A stretch of 64,000 bases of DNA from Progne subis subis (Eukaryota; Chordata; Aves; Passeriformes; Hirundinidae): contig JAKJHU010000085.1 in the NCBI GenBank assembly GCA_022316685.1, positions 124,001 through 188,000 on the forward strand, given 5' to 3'. The position numbers and the translations under genes are program-made. Positions 50,101 through 62,100 of this stretch are shown here, piece by piece. The notes beneath the pieces are model-generated. The model had not been told where the DNA came from. It saw only the letters and a list, made by a program, of their open reading frames with translations, and ran no database searches. Each line of letters starts with the position of its first letter. The stretch's first letter is position 1.

Positions 50101-53100
50101 TCCCACCTCGCACATGCCGGATCTGCCTCCATGAATTAGAGCCACACAAGAACTTAAGGTTTATGGTGGCTCAGCAGCAGAATCCCTGATCCAGATCTCC
50201 TTGCAGGACACGGGTGCTCGGAGCACAGCACCAGCCCAGCTCCACTTGTGGAGTGTGGGAATTTCCCCGTTTTTTCCAGAGCTCTCACAGCGTTTAAACC
50301 ACACCACTGATCTGAATTCACCTGATTTCATGTGTCCCTGAGGAGGGCCAGGCAGGGGCAGCTGGAGAGCTGAGGGCAGCGCCGTGACACGGCACAGCTG
50401 ATGATTTTATTAATATTAACAGACCTAACTGGGCCTCGCAGCCGAAGAAGAACAGGACGATTTTGCCTCACCGTTCCCCCTCCCCCAGAAATGAAGGGAA
50501 AAGGGACGGGGCATCCCGGTACCTGGCAGGCTCTCCTCTGCTTGGGGCCGGCCCCGCGCTGTCACCTGTGCCAGGATGTGCCTCAGGTGGTGCTTGAAGA
50601 CGGCGGTGCCGAGCTCCTCCACGTCGCAGCCCAGCACCTCGGCAGCGCGGCTGGCGCTCTCGAACCTCAGGAACTGCTTCCTGCCCACTGGGGAGGGGCA
50701 CGGGGGGCTCAGCCGGGGCCGGCTCGGCCTGGGCATCACCGGAGCGCTCCCGCAGCCCCCCTCGTGCCACCCCAAAATCAAAGCGGTGCGAGGCAAGCCG
50801 GGGAGCAGGCAGAACCGCGTGGCATCGGCGATGAAAAGCAGCAGATGTGCCCGATGGGAGCTGATGGGATTAGGAACCGATCCCACAAAATCCGGGATCA
50901 CCTTTCAGGGTGCCAGCGGTGTTTGCTGTCCCTACAGCCGGGAGCAGCGGTTCCTCCCCGCCGGCAGACATCGCTCGCATGCATCCGGTGATAACAGCTC
51001 CAGCTTAATGATTAAAATCAATAGGGGAGTAAAATCTGCAGGATTAATCCTTTTACAAATCCAGGGCAGAAAGGCTCCCTGGAGGCAGCCAGGCAGCACA
51101 GCTCAGGAGCACGGGGGGATGAGCACAAATGGGAGCAGCCAAAGTCACCCAGAGTCCTCGGGGTGGCACTTTTGGGTGGTGGGTGAGGAGCTCGGGGGGC
51201 TCGCAGCTAAAATGGGCCCTTAAAACACAGCTGGGGGCTGGTGGCAGGGGACAGGGTGTGGGATGGAGAGTGAGAGGTGGCCACGTCCTGGGAAGCCCCA
51301 TGGGGGATCCACTCCCGGCCGAGGGGGTGCACAAAGCAGGGCTCGAGGGCTGGAGGTGCTCCACAGCACACCCATGAGAGTCAACCCCCTTCTCCCTCCC
51401 CTTTGATCCTTTCCAGGTATTTTCTATGCTGACTGAAGGACTCCAACATCAAGGGCTGTGCTGGAGCAGGCAGAGGAATTGCCTCAACACTCCAGGCTTT
51501 GATTTATTCTGTTCTCACTTGTTCTTGTCTGAGCTGGCTGGACAGACGCTGGTTCCTGTCAGACACAAAAGCTCTGCCTGCTGGGGAGTTGGAGGGGCTG
51601 GAGGGCTGCACAGACCTGGCTGGCATCCCATACTGCCAATTCCAGCATCCCACACTGCTCCAGCATCCCACACTGCCAATTCCAGCATCCCACACTGCTC
51701 CAGCATCCCACACTGCCAATTCCAGCACCCCACACTGCCCATTCCAGCATCCCACACTGCTCCAGCATCCCACACTGCCCATTCCAGCACCCCACACTGC
51801 CCATTCCAGCATCTCACACTGCTCCAGCATCCCACACTGCCAATTCCAGCACCCCACACTGCCAATTCCAGCATCCCACACTGCTCCAGCATCCCACACT
51901 GCCAATTCCAGCACCCCACACTGCCCATTCCAGCATCTCACACTGCCAGTTCAAGCATCCCCCATTGCTCCAGCATCCCACACTGCCCATTCCAGCATCC
52001 CACAGTAATCCAGCACCCCACACTGCCAATTCCAGCATCCCACACTGCTCCAGCATCCCACACGGCCTATTCCAGCATCCCACAGTAATCCAGCATCCCA
52101 CACTGCCCATTCCAACACCCCACACTGCCCATTCCAGCATCCCTGGGACAAACAAGAGGGTCCACTCAGCCCTGGCATTCCCAGGCAACATTTTACCCTC
52201 CCTAAACTATAACCAGCAGCAGCTCCACGTGGCTCTCCTGAGGGTGATGTGACCATGGAAAATCTGCTGACTTTAACACCTGAAGGGAATTATTTCAGCC
52301 CAGGTAAATATTTAAGAGAGGCAGGAGGAAAACACAGGGTCAGCACTCACGGGAACAGCTCAGCCTCACTTGCTACAGCCCCAGCCCATCTCCAAGCTGC
52401 TCAATGCCCCATTTCCTGGGCTCCCAGGACACAATGCCACATGGGTGGGTCTGTGCAGGACCCCCCTCGGCCACAGCAGCCCTCAGGTACCAACAGCTCA
52501 AGCTCTCACCCTGGACTATTGCTGCTGGTCTCCCTGACCCCAAAATTCCCCCCTGGCTGTCTGGGTGCTGCCCCGCTGCCCCTGACCTCTGCAGGTTTTT
52601 GGGCAGCTCAGTTTCCTCCCCCTGAGCAGCAGGTTCCTGCCCTGTGGTTTTCCTCCATCCGAAGGAGTTCAGGAGGCAGGATTTGCCGCAGCCTCGCTGT
52701 GCTGGGGGGGTTGGAGTGACTCCTGCCACACCAGTGGCAGCTCCAGGAGGGCTGGAACGGCACCATCTCCATTGCAGGTGCGTGGTGGGAAGCCCACGGG
52801 GAGCTGGGAGCTTCATTGTGATACCAGCCAGCAAAAGGCCAGCTTGAGAGCGAGCTGAGCACTGCTCCCACCGCGCCCCAAACCTCCCTTCCGCTTACAG
52901 GGGCAGCAAATAAATTAAAACAGGGGATTTTCTGCAGCCCACAAAGGGACTGGAGCGCTCAGGTGAATGGTGCCCGGGGTGCCCCGCTGGCCTCTGGCTG
53001 CCAGGCTGTTTTCCCAATAAAAGAGCTGCTCTAATACGCTTCAAAGGCAGCGGGAAGGGCTGACACCGGCACGGAGGAGCAGAACCAGCTTTTGAAATAC

Positions 53101-56100
53101 AGCCTTTTCTTCTCAGCGTTTTTTGTGGCTGCAAATGCGTTTCCCACCCCCAGCCAGGGAGAGGTGGTGCTGTTCCCTCCTGGATTATTCCTGCACAAAC
53201 TGAACGGGCGAGGAGAGAAGGGCTGAAGGTGCCTTTAGCCCACTCTGGGGCTCATTTAACGCGTGCAGGGGCTGTGGCTGTGGATGGGGATGCAGGAGGC
53301 ACCCGGCTGAGCTCCTGAATGCCCTGGAAAAGCAGTGCCAAGGCTCCCCTTGGGGAGACTTCGAGGAGAGGATTTGGAATACACAGTATCAAAGGGCATG
53401 AAAGGGGAAGGGAAGAGATGGCTATTGGGAGACTAGGTTTAACCACATTAAAAGAGTCGTCGCCCCCACTGAGACTTCTGCTCCATCCGGCTTTGATCCA
53501 TTTTTTATCCATATTTCCTTTCATTTCTCCCCTTTTGTTGACACACGGCGGGGGAATCAATACCAGAGTGAGCGACACTGAGACATGCTCTGCTTGTTAA
53601 TCCCACACCAGAGTGTGCTCGGAGCTGCAGCCCTGCCTGGATCTACTCCCATTCCTGTTCCTGCTCAAAGAATGGAGCAGGATTTGTTGCATACAGCATT
53701 TGTTTCCCTCCCAAGCTGATTTACAGACGGCTGAAGACAGAATGTGCAGGAAGGCTGAGCAAAGAACTCCCCGTGAACATCCCTCCGCCTGTCCTTGAGC
53801 TGGGCACTCCCAAAATGAGACACGTCTCCAAAATCTTCTCTCCTGAAAACTCCCAGGGCAGAAGGACTTCCAAATATTTTGGCCAAGAGCCTCCTGACAC
53901 TCATCAGCCTGAGAGCACGGGATCATCTACAAGAGCTGGAAGGGCACTAAGGTAGATGGAGATGAGGGAAGAGAACACCAGAAGGAAGGAGAAAAGAGAA
54001 CTCACTGTTAAGTCCTGACAGCATCTATCCTTTTAAAATAATTAATAAATGATTAATGGCATAAATTACCATAAGATGTGTTATGACATGTTGCAGAGAC
54101 ATTTATAAATGTCTGTGGCTTGGTTTATGGCAGCCTTTATGCAGCCCTCACAAACTGAAGTGTGTAAATCAATGGGGCTGCCTCCAAAGCGGGTTAGTGC
54201 ACGTCCTGAAAGAATTTTTGTAAGGGATAAGGCAATTCCCTGCTCGCCTGTACTAACAAAGTCTCTATAAATACAATCTTCATCCAGACTCAGCCTATTG
54301 TAATTCAGTCACTGTGGTAGACACCCGGGAGATGATGGAATTAGCGCTACCTGAAGCTGTCCCTTCGTGGTGTCATTGGGGACAACTGCGCCCACGAAGG
54401 AGTCACCCACCCCAGTCCTTCCTCAGGAGCTGGCACGAGGTGACACCCAGCAGCCCCATCCCTGTCCACTTGTGACAAGGACAGACCTGCTCCAGCAGCC
54501 CCCACGGGGCAGGACACTCCATCCCGCGGAGGAAGAGCGAGGAAGAGCTCGGAGCCACCACAAACGGAGCAGCCTTGGGATGAGCATCGTTCCATGCACG
54601 CCCCCAGACCCTGACCCCTGCCAGGACACGCTCCCTGCCCGCTCCAAGCACAGAGACACGGTGTGAGGGAAGCTGAGGCAGGACTCCCCTCACCTTTGCA
54701 GGCTCCAGCAGCTCCCAGGTGGTAGATTCCTGCCAGGATGCGCCACACGGCCGCCTGCTCCTCCGTGGTGATGCCCAGCGTGCCCATGGCGGCCCGGAGC
54801 TGGGTGAAGGCCACCGAGGCTCTCTGCTTGTCCTCAGGCTGCAGCAGGGACAGAGACAGGGGAGGTCACTGCCTCTGCTGGGAGCCATGCCCCACAGAAG
54901 GGAGAGTGAAACCATCGGGACAGCAAGGAAACACAGCAAGGGACCCTCAGGAAACTGGGATCAAGTGGAGAAGCCACTGGCAGGTTCCTCGGGTGCCTGG
55001 TGTTAGGAGCAAGCTGGGTACATCCCCTTGTCAAAGGAGGACATGTAACTCCCACTCCGTGAGTGTCTACAGAGCTGGAGATGGATGTTTTGTATCATGG
55101 AATCACCGAGTGGTCTGGGTTGGAAGGGATCTTAAAACTCCTCTCCTTCCAACCTCCCAGAGCCCAGCTTGCCCATCCAGCCCATCCCTGCTCCTCACCA
55201 AACACACCACAGCAGCTCTCAGCCACCAGCAGGACCTCACCTGCCACCTCCCCCCACGGACACCCGCTCCTGCAGTCCCTGAGCTGGGACCAGGAGCCAC
55301 CAGCTCCAGCGGGCAGCATCCCGCCTCGGGAGGCAGGAAAACTCTCCACGCCAGGATGGCAAATCCCCGGAAATCAGAGCTGTGAAAGGAGGACAAGACC
55401 CCAGTCTCTGAACCCAAATCTGCCGCATCAGCAGGGTGAGGACCTCGCTGTGCCCTCCCCGGAGCTGCTGCTCCAGCAGCCGGTTCCTTTGGCTGCCGAA
55501 GTGGAGCAGGAGCTCCCTAATGAAGATGGAATATTGGATTCATCAAGAGATGATGTAACTGCAAATTGCTGCCGATTCATCCCAGCGCTTTGGCTCGTGG
55601 ACAATCTGCTGAGGCTCTGCAGACAGCTCAGACTAATGAGGGGCTGGAGGTGGGGATCAGCTCTTAACCCCTAAATTCACACTCTGGGCTGCCCAAAGGA
55701 TCCTCTTGCCCCTGGGAGTTGCTGCTGCAGGGGAACATCGGGCTAGGTGACCCTGGAGCAGCAAGATCTGGTCCCAGGGTGGCTGTGGCATGAGCAAACC
55801 CTGCCCCAGGCAGGGCAGCCCCAGTCCCAGCGGCTCCCTTGTGGCTGTCAGAGGGGTGCTGGGAGCTGTTTGGGCAGATCCTTCCTCACATCCCAACATT
55901 CCCTCCCTCCCCTCCAGGCTCCCAGCACAGTGCACATCATCACAAGTCACCCAGGAACCATCGACTCTGGGTCACTTCCCTCACTGGTGGTGACAAAGGC
56001 AGGGGGCCCTGCAGAATCCCACTCCAGCATTTCCCTCTCCCTACCTTTGTGAAGGGTTTGATCCCAAAGGAATTGCTCTCAGCCACCTGGTGCAGGTGCA

Positions 56101-59100
56101 GCATCGTCCTGGGGGTGGACACAAATAAAAAATGAGAGTCAGGCTCCGTTCCTTTGCCTGCCCTCAGCACCCCCAGGCACCCTTACAGCACCACCTGAGG
56201 GTGGGACAGGCCACCAGAGCACGAGGAGCCTTATCCCAGGGACACATCCTGGGAGGAAGCAGAAGTGAGAGGGAAAGGGATCTCCGGCTCATTTATCAGC
56301 CCAATTCCAGCTTTAGTGGAGGGGCAACAAAGCACCAGGAAATGCCCTCATTCCACAGAAAATCTCTGTATGTGCAGGGAGATCCCTGCAGCCCCATGAA
56401 TGAAATTGCTCTCACAATCTCATTTCGGGGAGTCTCCAAACCCCACTGAGGGAGGGAATTGGGGTATAAAGGATGGGGAATCCCAAGACAGCTCGGGGCT
56501 GTCGGAGCCTCACACCCACCTCTCTGCCACATCCAGCCCTGCCAGCAGCAGTGGGAAGATGTTGAAGCTGCTCTCTCCTTCGGGCTGCTGGGCAACGCGG
56601 GTCCTCTCCAGCAGCAAGGTCTGCGGAGGGAAAAGGGGACAGGGAGATGGGGAGGTGCTCCTGGGGGCTGCCAAGGACAGGCTGGATTTCTCCTTGCAGG
56701 GACCCAGCTGGCTTTGGAGGCTGCTCCTCCCAGCCAGGGCTGTAGCCAGCAAGAGCTGAATCATGATCCAGGCATCAAGGAGCAACACTCCAGTGCGTGA
56801 AAGCAACACCCACGGTCCCTCTGAGCTTCCGGAGGTCTGGCAGTGCCACGGCCCCAGCAAAGATGCTGCAGGATTGGGGTTGAGTCATTGCCTGAGCTCA
56901 AGCTCAGCTCCAGCCTTGCCAAAGGTGCTCAGGGGAGCCAGCAGTGAGTCTGCAGAGCCAGGGGATCCCCATCCCAGACTGTCCCACGGATGTGCCAGGA
57001 TGGTTCTGGTGATCCTGACAGGGACATTCCCCCTCCTGCACAAGGACAGCTCCACCAGGCCGCCAGCTCCCCGTGGGTGCCCAGGGCAGAGCAGGGGCAG
57101 CAGTGGGAAGCCCTGGTGCTCTCCAGGAGCAGACAAGGCTCCAGTCCTCTCCTCCCTCAGACAAAGCCCAGGGGCACGGGCAGCTGTGATTATAAAGAGC
57201 CTTTGATAAGAGCCCTGACGGTGATAAAAGCCCTCTGAGGCTCAGCTCCAGGCAGCCTGAGGTGCTGCTAATGAAACGCTGAATTATACATTTCCTCATC
57301 AACATTTCATCCCAGCACTGCTCTGAGCTCCCTCCAGGGACAGGAACAGGCTGGGAGACCCCTCCACGCTGCTGAGAGATCTTCTGCTCTGGGGACATTT
57401 GGGCAGCTCTGGTGTAGGAGGAGCAGGGAGCAGAGCAGGGAGCAGAGCAGGGAGCAGAACATCGCTCCTCGTGCCCAACCTGGCTGGGAAATGCAGCACG
57501 GGGTTGGTTCATCCCCACCCCAAGGACCCCCATTTCCAGCCACAGCCCTCCCGTCTCAGCAGGTGACAGGTACCTGGAGGTGAGCCGCTGTGACCTGGCC
57601 GGTGGCACTGAAATCCAGCGACAGGACCATGGAGAAGCGCGTGGAGCTGCTGCTGTGGCCGGTGCTCACCGACCCAAAGGCTCCCAGGACTGTGAACATC
57701 GCCTGGATCTTCTCCACTGTAAAACCACCACCAGAGCCCCCTGAGCCGCCCTGCAGCTCTGCAGGAGCTGTCTGCTCCTGCCTCACCTCTGCCTGCTCCT
57801 CCTGGGCTCTGTCCCAGCACCGGGGGACCGGCCAGGCGTGGGGTCAGTGTCCCACACCGGGTGTACGCTGACAGGAAGGGGACGTGCCAGCCTGCCCAGC
57901 CTGCTCCAGACCAACCCTCAGCCCTTTGCAAGAGCACGGTGTACCCGAGAGAGCTCAGAAATCCAACCCTGCCCTCCGAAACCACTGCCTGTGAGCAGCA
58001 GCGCTTCCTCCCACGTCACCAGTAACCCGAGCAGGTGGGAAAGCGCTGCCCCGAGCACCGGAGTCAGAGGTAATTCCCTCCCTGCTGCTCACACTGGTGT
58101 TTATAAAAGCACCAAATCTGGGGAGTCTGGGACAGGGACAGCGGCACTCGCGGCCATACCAGGCGGCTTAGGATCCACCCCAGGGGACACAAATCAGGGA
58201 CTTGTGTGTCTGTGTGCCCCCAGCCAGCACAGGCTCTGTGTGCCCAGCACTGAGCATCCAGTGCCACCTGTGCCCATTCCTGAGACCCCACCATACCTGA
58301 GACCCCACCATACCTGAGACCCTTCCGTCCAGGCTGCCCGCCGTGCCCACCAGGAACTCCAGAGCGCTCTGGCAGCACCGGGTCCTGCCGGCCCCGCTGT
58401 GCCCCAGGGGGATGATGGCCTGGTCCTGCCGCTGCATCAGCAGGTTCCTGTAGGCTCTGTGTGCCAGCGAGCAGATGTGCGGGGGAAGATTGTCCCGCTT
58501 CCCCCTGGGGACCTGTGGGCAGGGAGAGAGTGGCAGAGCACATCCCAAACAGGCTTCTCATGGAGAAAATCCTGAAGATATTCACACTCGGGGTGATGAT
58601 TTCTCCTCAGGGCGCAGAACCTCCCGAGACTGAGTCCTCAGAGCACCCTGAGCCCCAAGACCAAGCACCTCCAGAGCATTCCTGGACATTGGAGTATTCC
58701 CTTCCCAAAACATCCCCGCTCCCAAGTGTCCCCACAACATCCCAAGTCCCAAACCTCCTCAGAGTATTCCCAGTCCCGAATATCCCCAGAGTCCCGAGCG
58801 TCCCAGAGCAACCATAGTCCTGAATGTCCCCACAGCAACTCTGATCCCAAACATCCCCTGAGCATCCCCGGTCCAAACATCCCCTGAGCATCCCCGGCCC
58901 CGAATGTCCCCTGAGCATCCCTGGTCCCAAACATTCCCCGAACATCCCCGGTCCAAACATCCCCTGAGCATCCCCGGTCCTGAATGTCCCCTGAGCATCC
59001 CCGGTCCCGAACGTTCCCTGAGCATCCCTGGTCCCGAACATCCCTTGAGCATCCCCGGTCCCGAATGTCCCCTGAGCATCCCGACTGTCCCCGCACTGTG

Positions 59101-62100
59101 ACGGTCCCACGGTGCCACCTGCCGGCTCCGCCACACCCGGCGCCCTCCGCCACTGTCCCCAGGAGGGTTGGTGGCCGCTGCCCAGGGGAGGTCCCGCTGC
59201 GCCAGGTCCCTTCTCTCACCTTCCCGGCTCCTCCGGCGGGCGCGGGGCCGGTGGCGATGGCCACCAGGCTGGACCCCGCGTAGGTGCAGGGCAGGCGGGC
59301 GCGGTAGCGCTGCCGCAGCGTGTTCACGACACTGCACTCGTTGAGGCTGACGAGCGCGGCCAGATCCTCGGCCTGGTCCAGGTTGGGGGGGTTGGTCTGC
59401 GGGAGGAGAGGCAGAGACCCCTCGAGTTCTGCTGGGGCACAGCCAGCCCGGGACGATGGCTGGAGGAGCATCATCGTGCCCGGCACTGTCCTGCAGTGGG
59501 GCTCCTGTCCCCGCTCCGGCCCGGCTTGGGGAAGGGTCTCACCTTCTGCACGCTGTCCTCGTCCACCTCGGTGACGGTGCCATCCTCGTCCCGGCGCACC
59601 CTCACCCTCCCGGCCAGGCAGCTCCGGGGTCCCCACGTCTGGCTTCAGCTGCGTGGCTGAACGAGAGGCGGGTGAGTGTCCCCAGCGTGGGGCAGCCCGG
59701 GGCACAGCTGGCTGCGGCCTGGGGAGATGCCGAGGGGACAAAGCCAACCCCGGCCCCAGCGCCCGGAGCCTGCTCTGCTCCCGATGCATCTCACGCAGGG
59801 CAGAGGAGGGAGAGTTACCGAGTGTGAACCCGTCCTGCTGGATCAGCCAGACCTTCTCTGCCTCATACCAAACGTCCCTGGGAGCCTGTGGGGAGGAGAG
59901 AGGGGAGTTGGGCAGGAGCAGGAGGAGAGCTGAGCTGAACAAACAGCGTTTGCCCCATGGACAGGGACATTTCCACACTCCTGGCCCTCTGCTACCCGCC
60001 CATCCAGGCCCGGGGTCACCTTCCCACCAGCCCAGCGCACGGGAACGGGAGGAGCTGCACGAAACCAGAAATCTGTATCAGTGCCCCGAAACCCAGATAA
60101 CACCCCAACACATTACCTGCTCCTTGTCCGTGCTCTCGCCCGATGCCTCTTTATCCCGGTCCTTTTCCATGCTCTTGCTCATCTCTTCACTCCTTCCTGA
60201 TGTTTCTTTAGCCTGGTCCTTGTCCGTGCTCTTGCCAATCCCTTCAGCTGTCTTTCAGCATCTCTTTACCCTTTCCCAGCTCTTCCTTCACCTTCCCCAC
60301 CTCTTTTCCAACATCTGTGGACTTCTCTTGGATCCCTCCCAGCTCCCCCTTGACACCCTCTGACTTGTTGGTGTTTTTTTCAGGCTTTTTGATCTCCTTT
60401 GGCTCCTTCTTGCCACGTCCAACATCTTTCTTCATCTTCTCTGGCTCTTTCCTGGCTGACAACAGCTCCCACTGGGCTTTCACCTTGGCTAGGGGCTCCT
60501 CACGCCTCAGGGGTGCCCCCTTCTCCTTGGTGCTCTCAAGGACCGTCCCCTTCTTTTTGGTGGTCTCAAGAACCGTCCCCTTCTCCTTCTTGGTGCTCTC
60601 AGGGACCGTCCCCTTCTCCTTGGTGCTCTCAAGGACTGTCCCCTTCTCCTTCTTGGTGCTCTCAGGGACTGTCCCCTTGGCCACGTCCCCTTCCTTCACT
60701 GGGACTTTGCTTCCTCGCTGGGGGCCCTGGCTGGGTGCAGGGGCTGGAGCTGGGGGGCTGACCCCCAGGAAGGAGTCCTTGGGGCTCTTCCCAGGCCACA
60801 ATGGCTTTCCCACTTTGGGAGCCCCTGGGCGAGGGGTCTCTGCCGGTTTGAGGGTGGTCTCTGATGGTTTGGAAGAAGCCTCTGCTGTTTTAGGGGATGT
60901 TTCTGCTGGTTTTGAGGATGCCTCTGCTGGTTTGCGGGGTGTCTCTGCCAGTTTGGGGGCAGGTGCTGCTGTTTTGGGGGACGTTTCTGCTTTTTTGGGG
61001 GTTGTCTCTGCCGGTTTGGGGGCAGGTGCTGCTGTTTTGGGGGACGTTTCTGCTTTTTTGGGGGTTGTCTCTGCCGGTTTGGGGGCAGGCGCTGCCGGGC
61101 CAGGTGCAGGAGCCGGGGTTTTGCTGGGGACAGTCCCTGGCACAGCCTTCTCAGGGGGTAGCTCCTTGTGCGGGGGGGCCGTGACCCCCTTGGCCCCCTG
61201 CCCCTCTGCCTTCAGCCCGTTCTGCAGCGGCCCCTCGCCGGCCGCCCCTCCTCGGGCCTCGCCGTCCTTCTCCGCGGGCTGTCCGAGCAAAGGAGAGGAG
61301 CCTGGTGTGACCCCTGGGGACACCTGGGGACACCCGGGGACACCCAGCTCCCCGGTGCTGGCTGAGCTCCCTCAGCACTCACCTCCTCCTTGGTGCCCAG
61401 CCTGCTCTCCTTCCTCCGCCGCGCCGCTTTGGCCTCCTGCTCCGTCTCCCTCACGAGCTGCCTGATGAACCCCCCGGGAATGACCGACAGCAGCAGGGGG
61501 GGTGCAGATGGGGGTGGCCCCCGGTCCTCGTCACGGATCTGGGGTTGGGAGCAGAGGAGGGTCACGGGACAGGCACAGGGACAGGAGCCAGCGCAGCAGG
61601 GCTGAGCACCAGCACCCTGCTCGGGCTGAGGTGCTGCCCGGTGAGACGCCAGGCTGGTTCAGGGATGCTGTGGGAGCAGGAGCACAGGGAACAGCCCAGA
61701 GAGAAGCGCCCAGATTGGTGCAGCCCCAGAGAGCTGGCGCAGCAGCAGCCCAGGTGCGCTGCCAGCTCCGCTCTGTGCCGGCAGCACAGGAGGAACCATC
61801 CCGGCTGCAGCCAGGCAAGAAGCAGCTCCAGCGTCACTGCAGCATCACGACAGCTCCAGCATCACATGCAGCCTTGCAGGTCCCTCCGTGCCAGGCCTCA
61901 GAGCAAAACCAGCTCCGCTTCCCGCAGCTTTTGCAGCAGCAGCAGCATCACACCCTGCGGCCTCCTGCCAGGCCCACCCAGGCAGGCAAAGCCCACTCAA
62001 ACCACAACACTCGGGCTGTGAAGGAGCCCGGAGCCAGGGGCTCGGACGCAGCACGAGGAAATGCACAGGGGGCTGTGGGGATGCGACCCCGGGTCAGTGA

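Larger units (their letters stand above)
50688..54693 (-). other. MYO18B: intron between c11 and c12 (4.0 kb)
   Basis: It holds the 51.6-52.1 kb minisatellite and an AT-rich block at 54,010-54,320 with an 18-bp perfect palindrome. No exon is required by phase. Confidence 0.75.
54839..56519 (-). other. MYO18B: introns flanking c10
   Basis: The intron 54,839-56,044 contains one CR1 terminus. The intron 56,109-56,519 shows nothing. Confidence 0.6.

Noticed and set aside
51426..52088. 220-aa repetitive frame ([12 protein letters not shown] units)
   Set aside because: It is generated by the 18/22-bp minisatellite in an intron, with no splice or start context.
60317..61465. 382-aa open frame on the plus strand
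   Set aside because: It is antisense to MYO18B exons c2 and c3. It mirrors the Lys/Glu/Pro-rich coding repeat and has no family resemblance.
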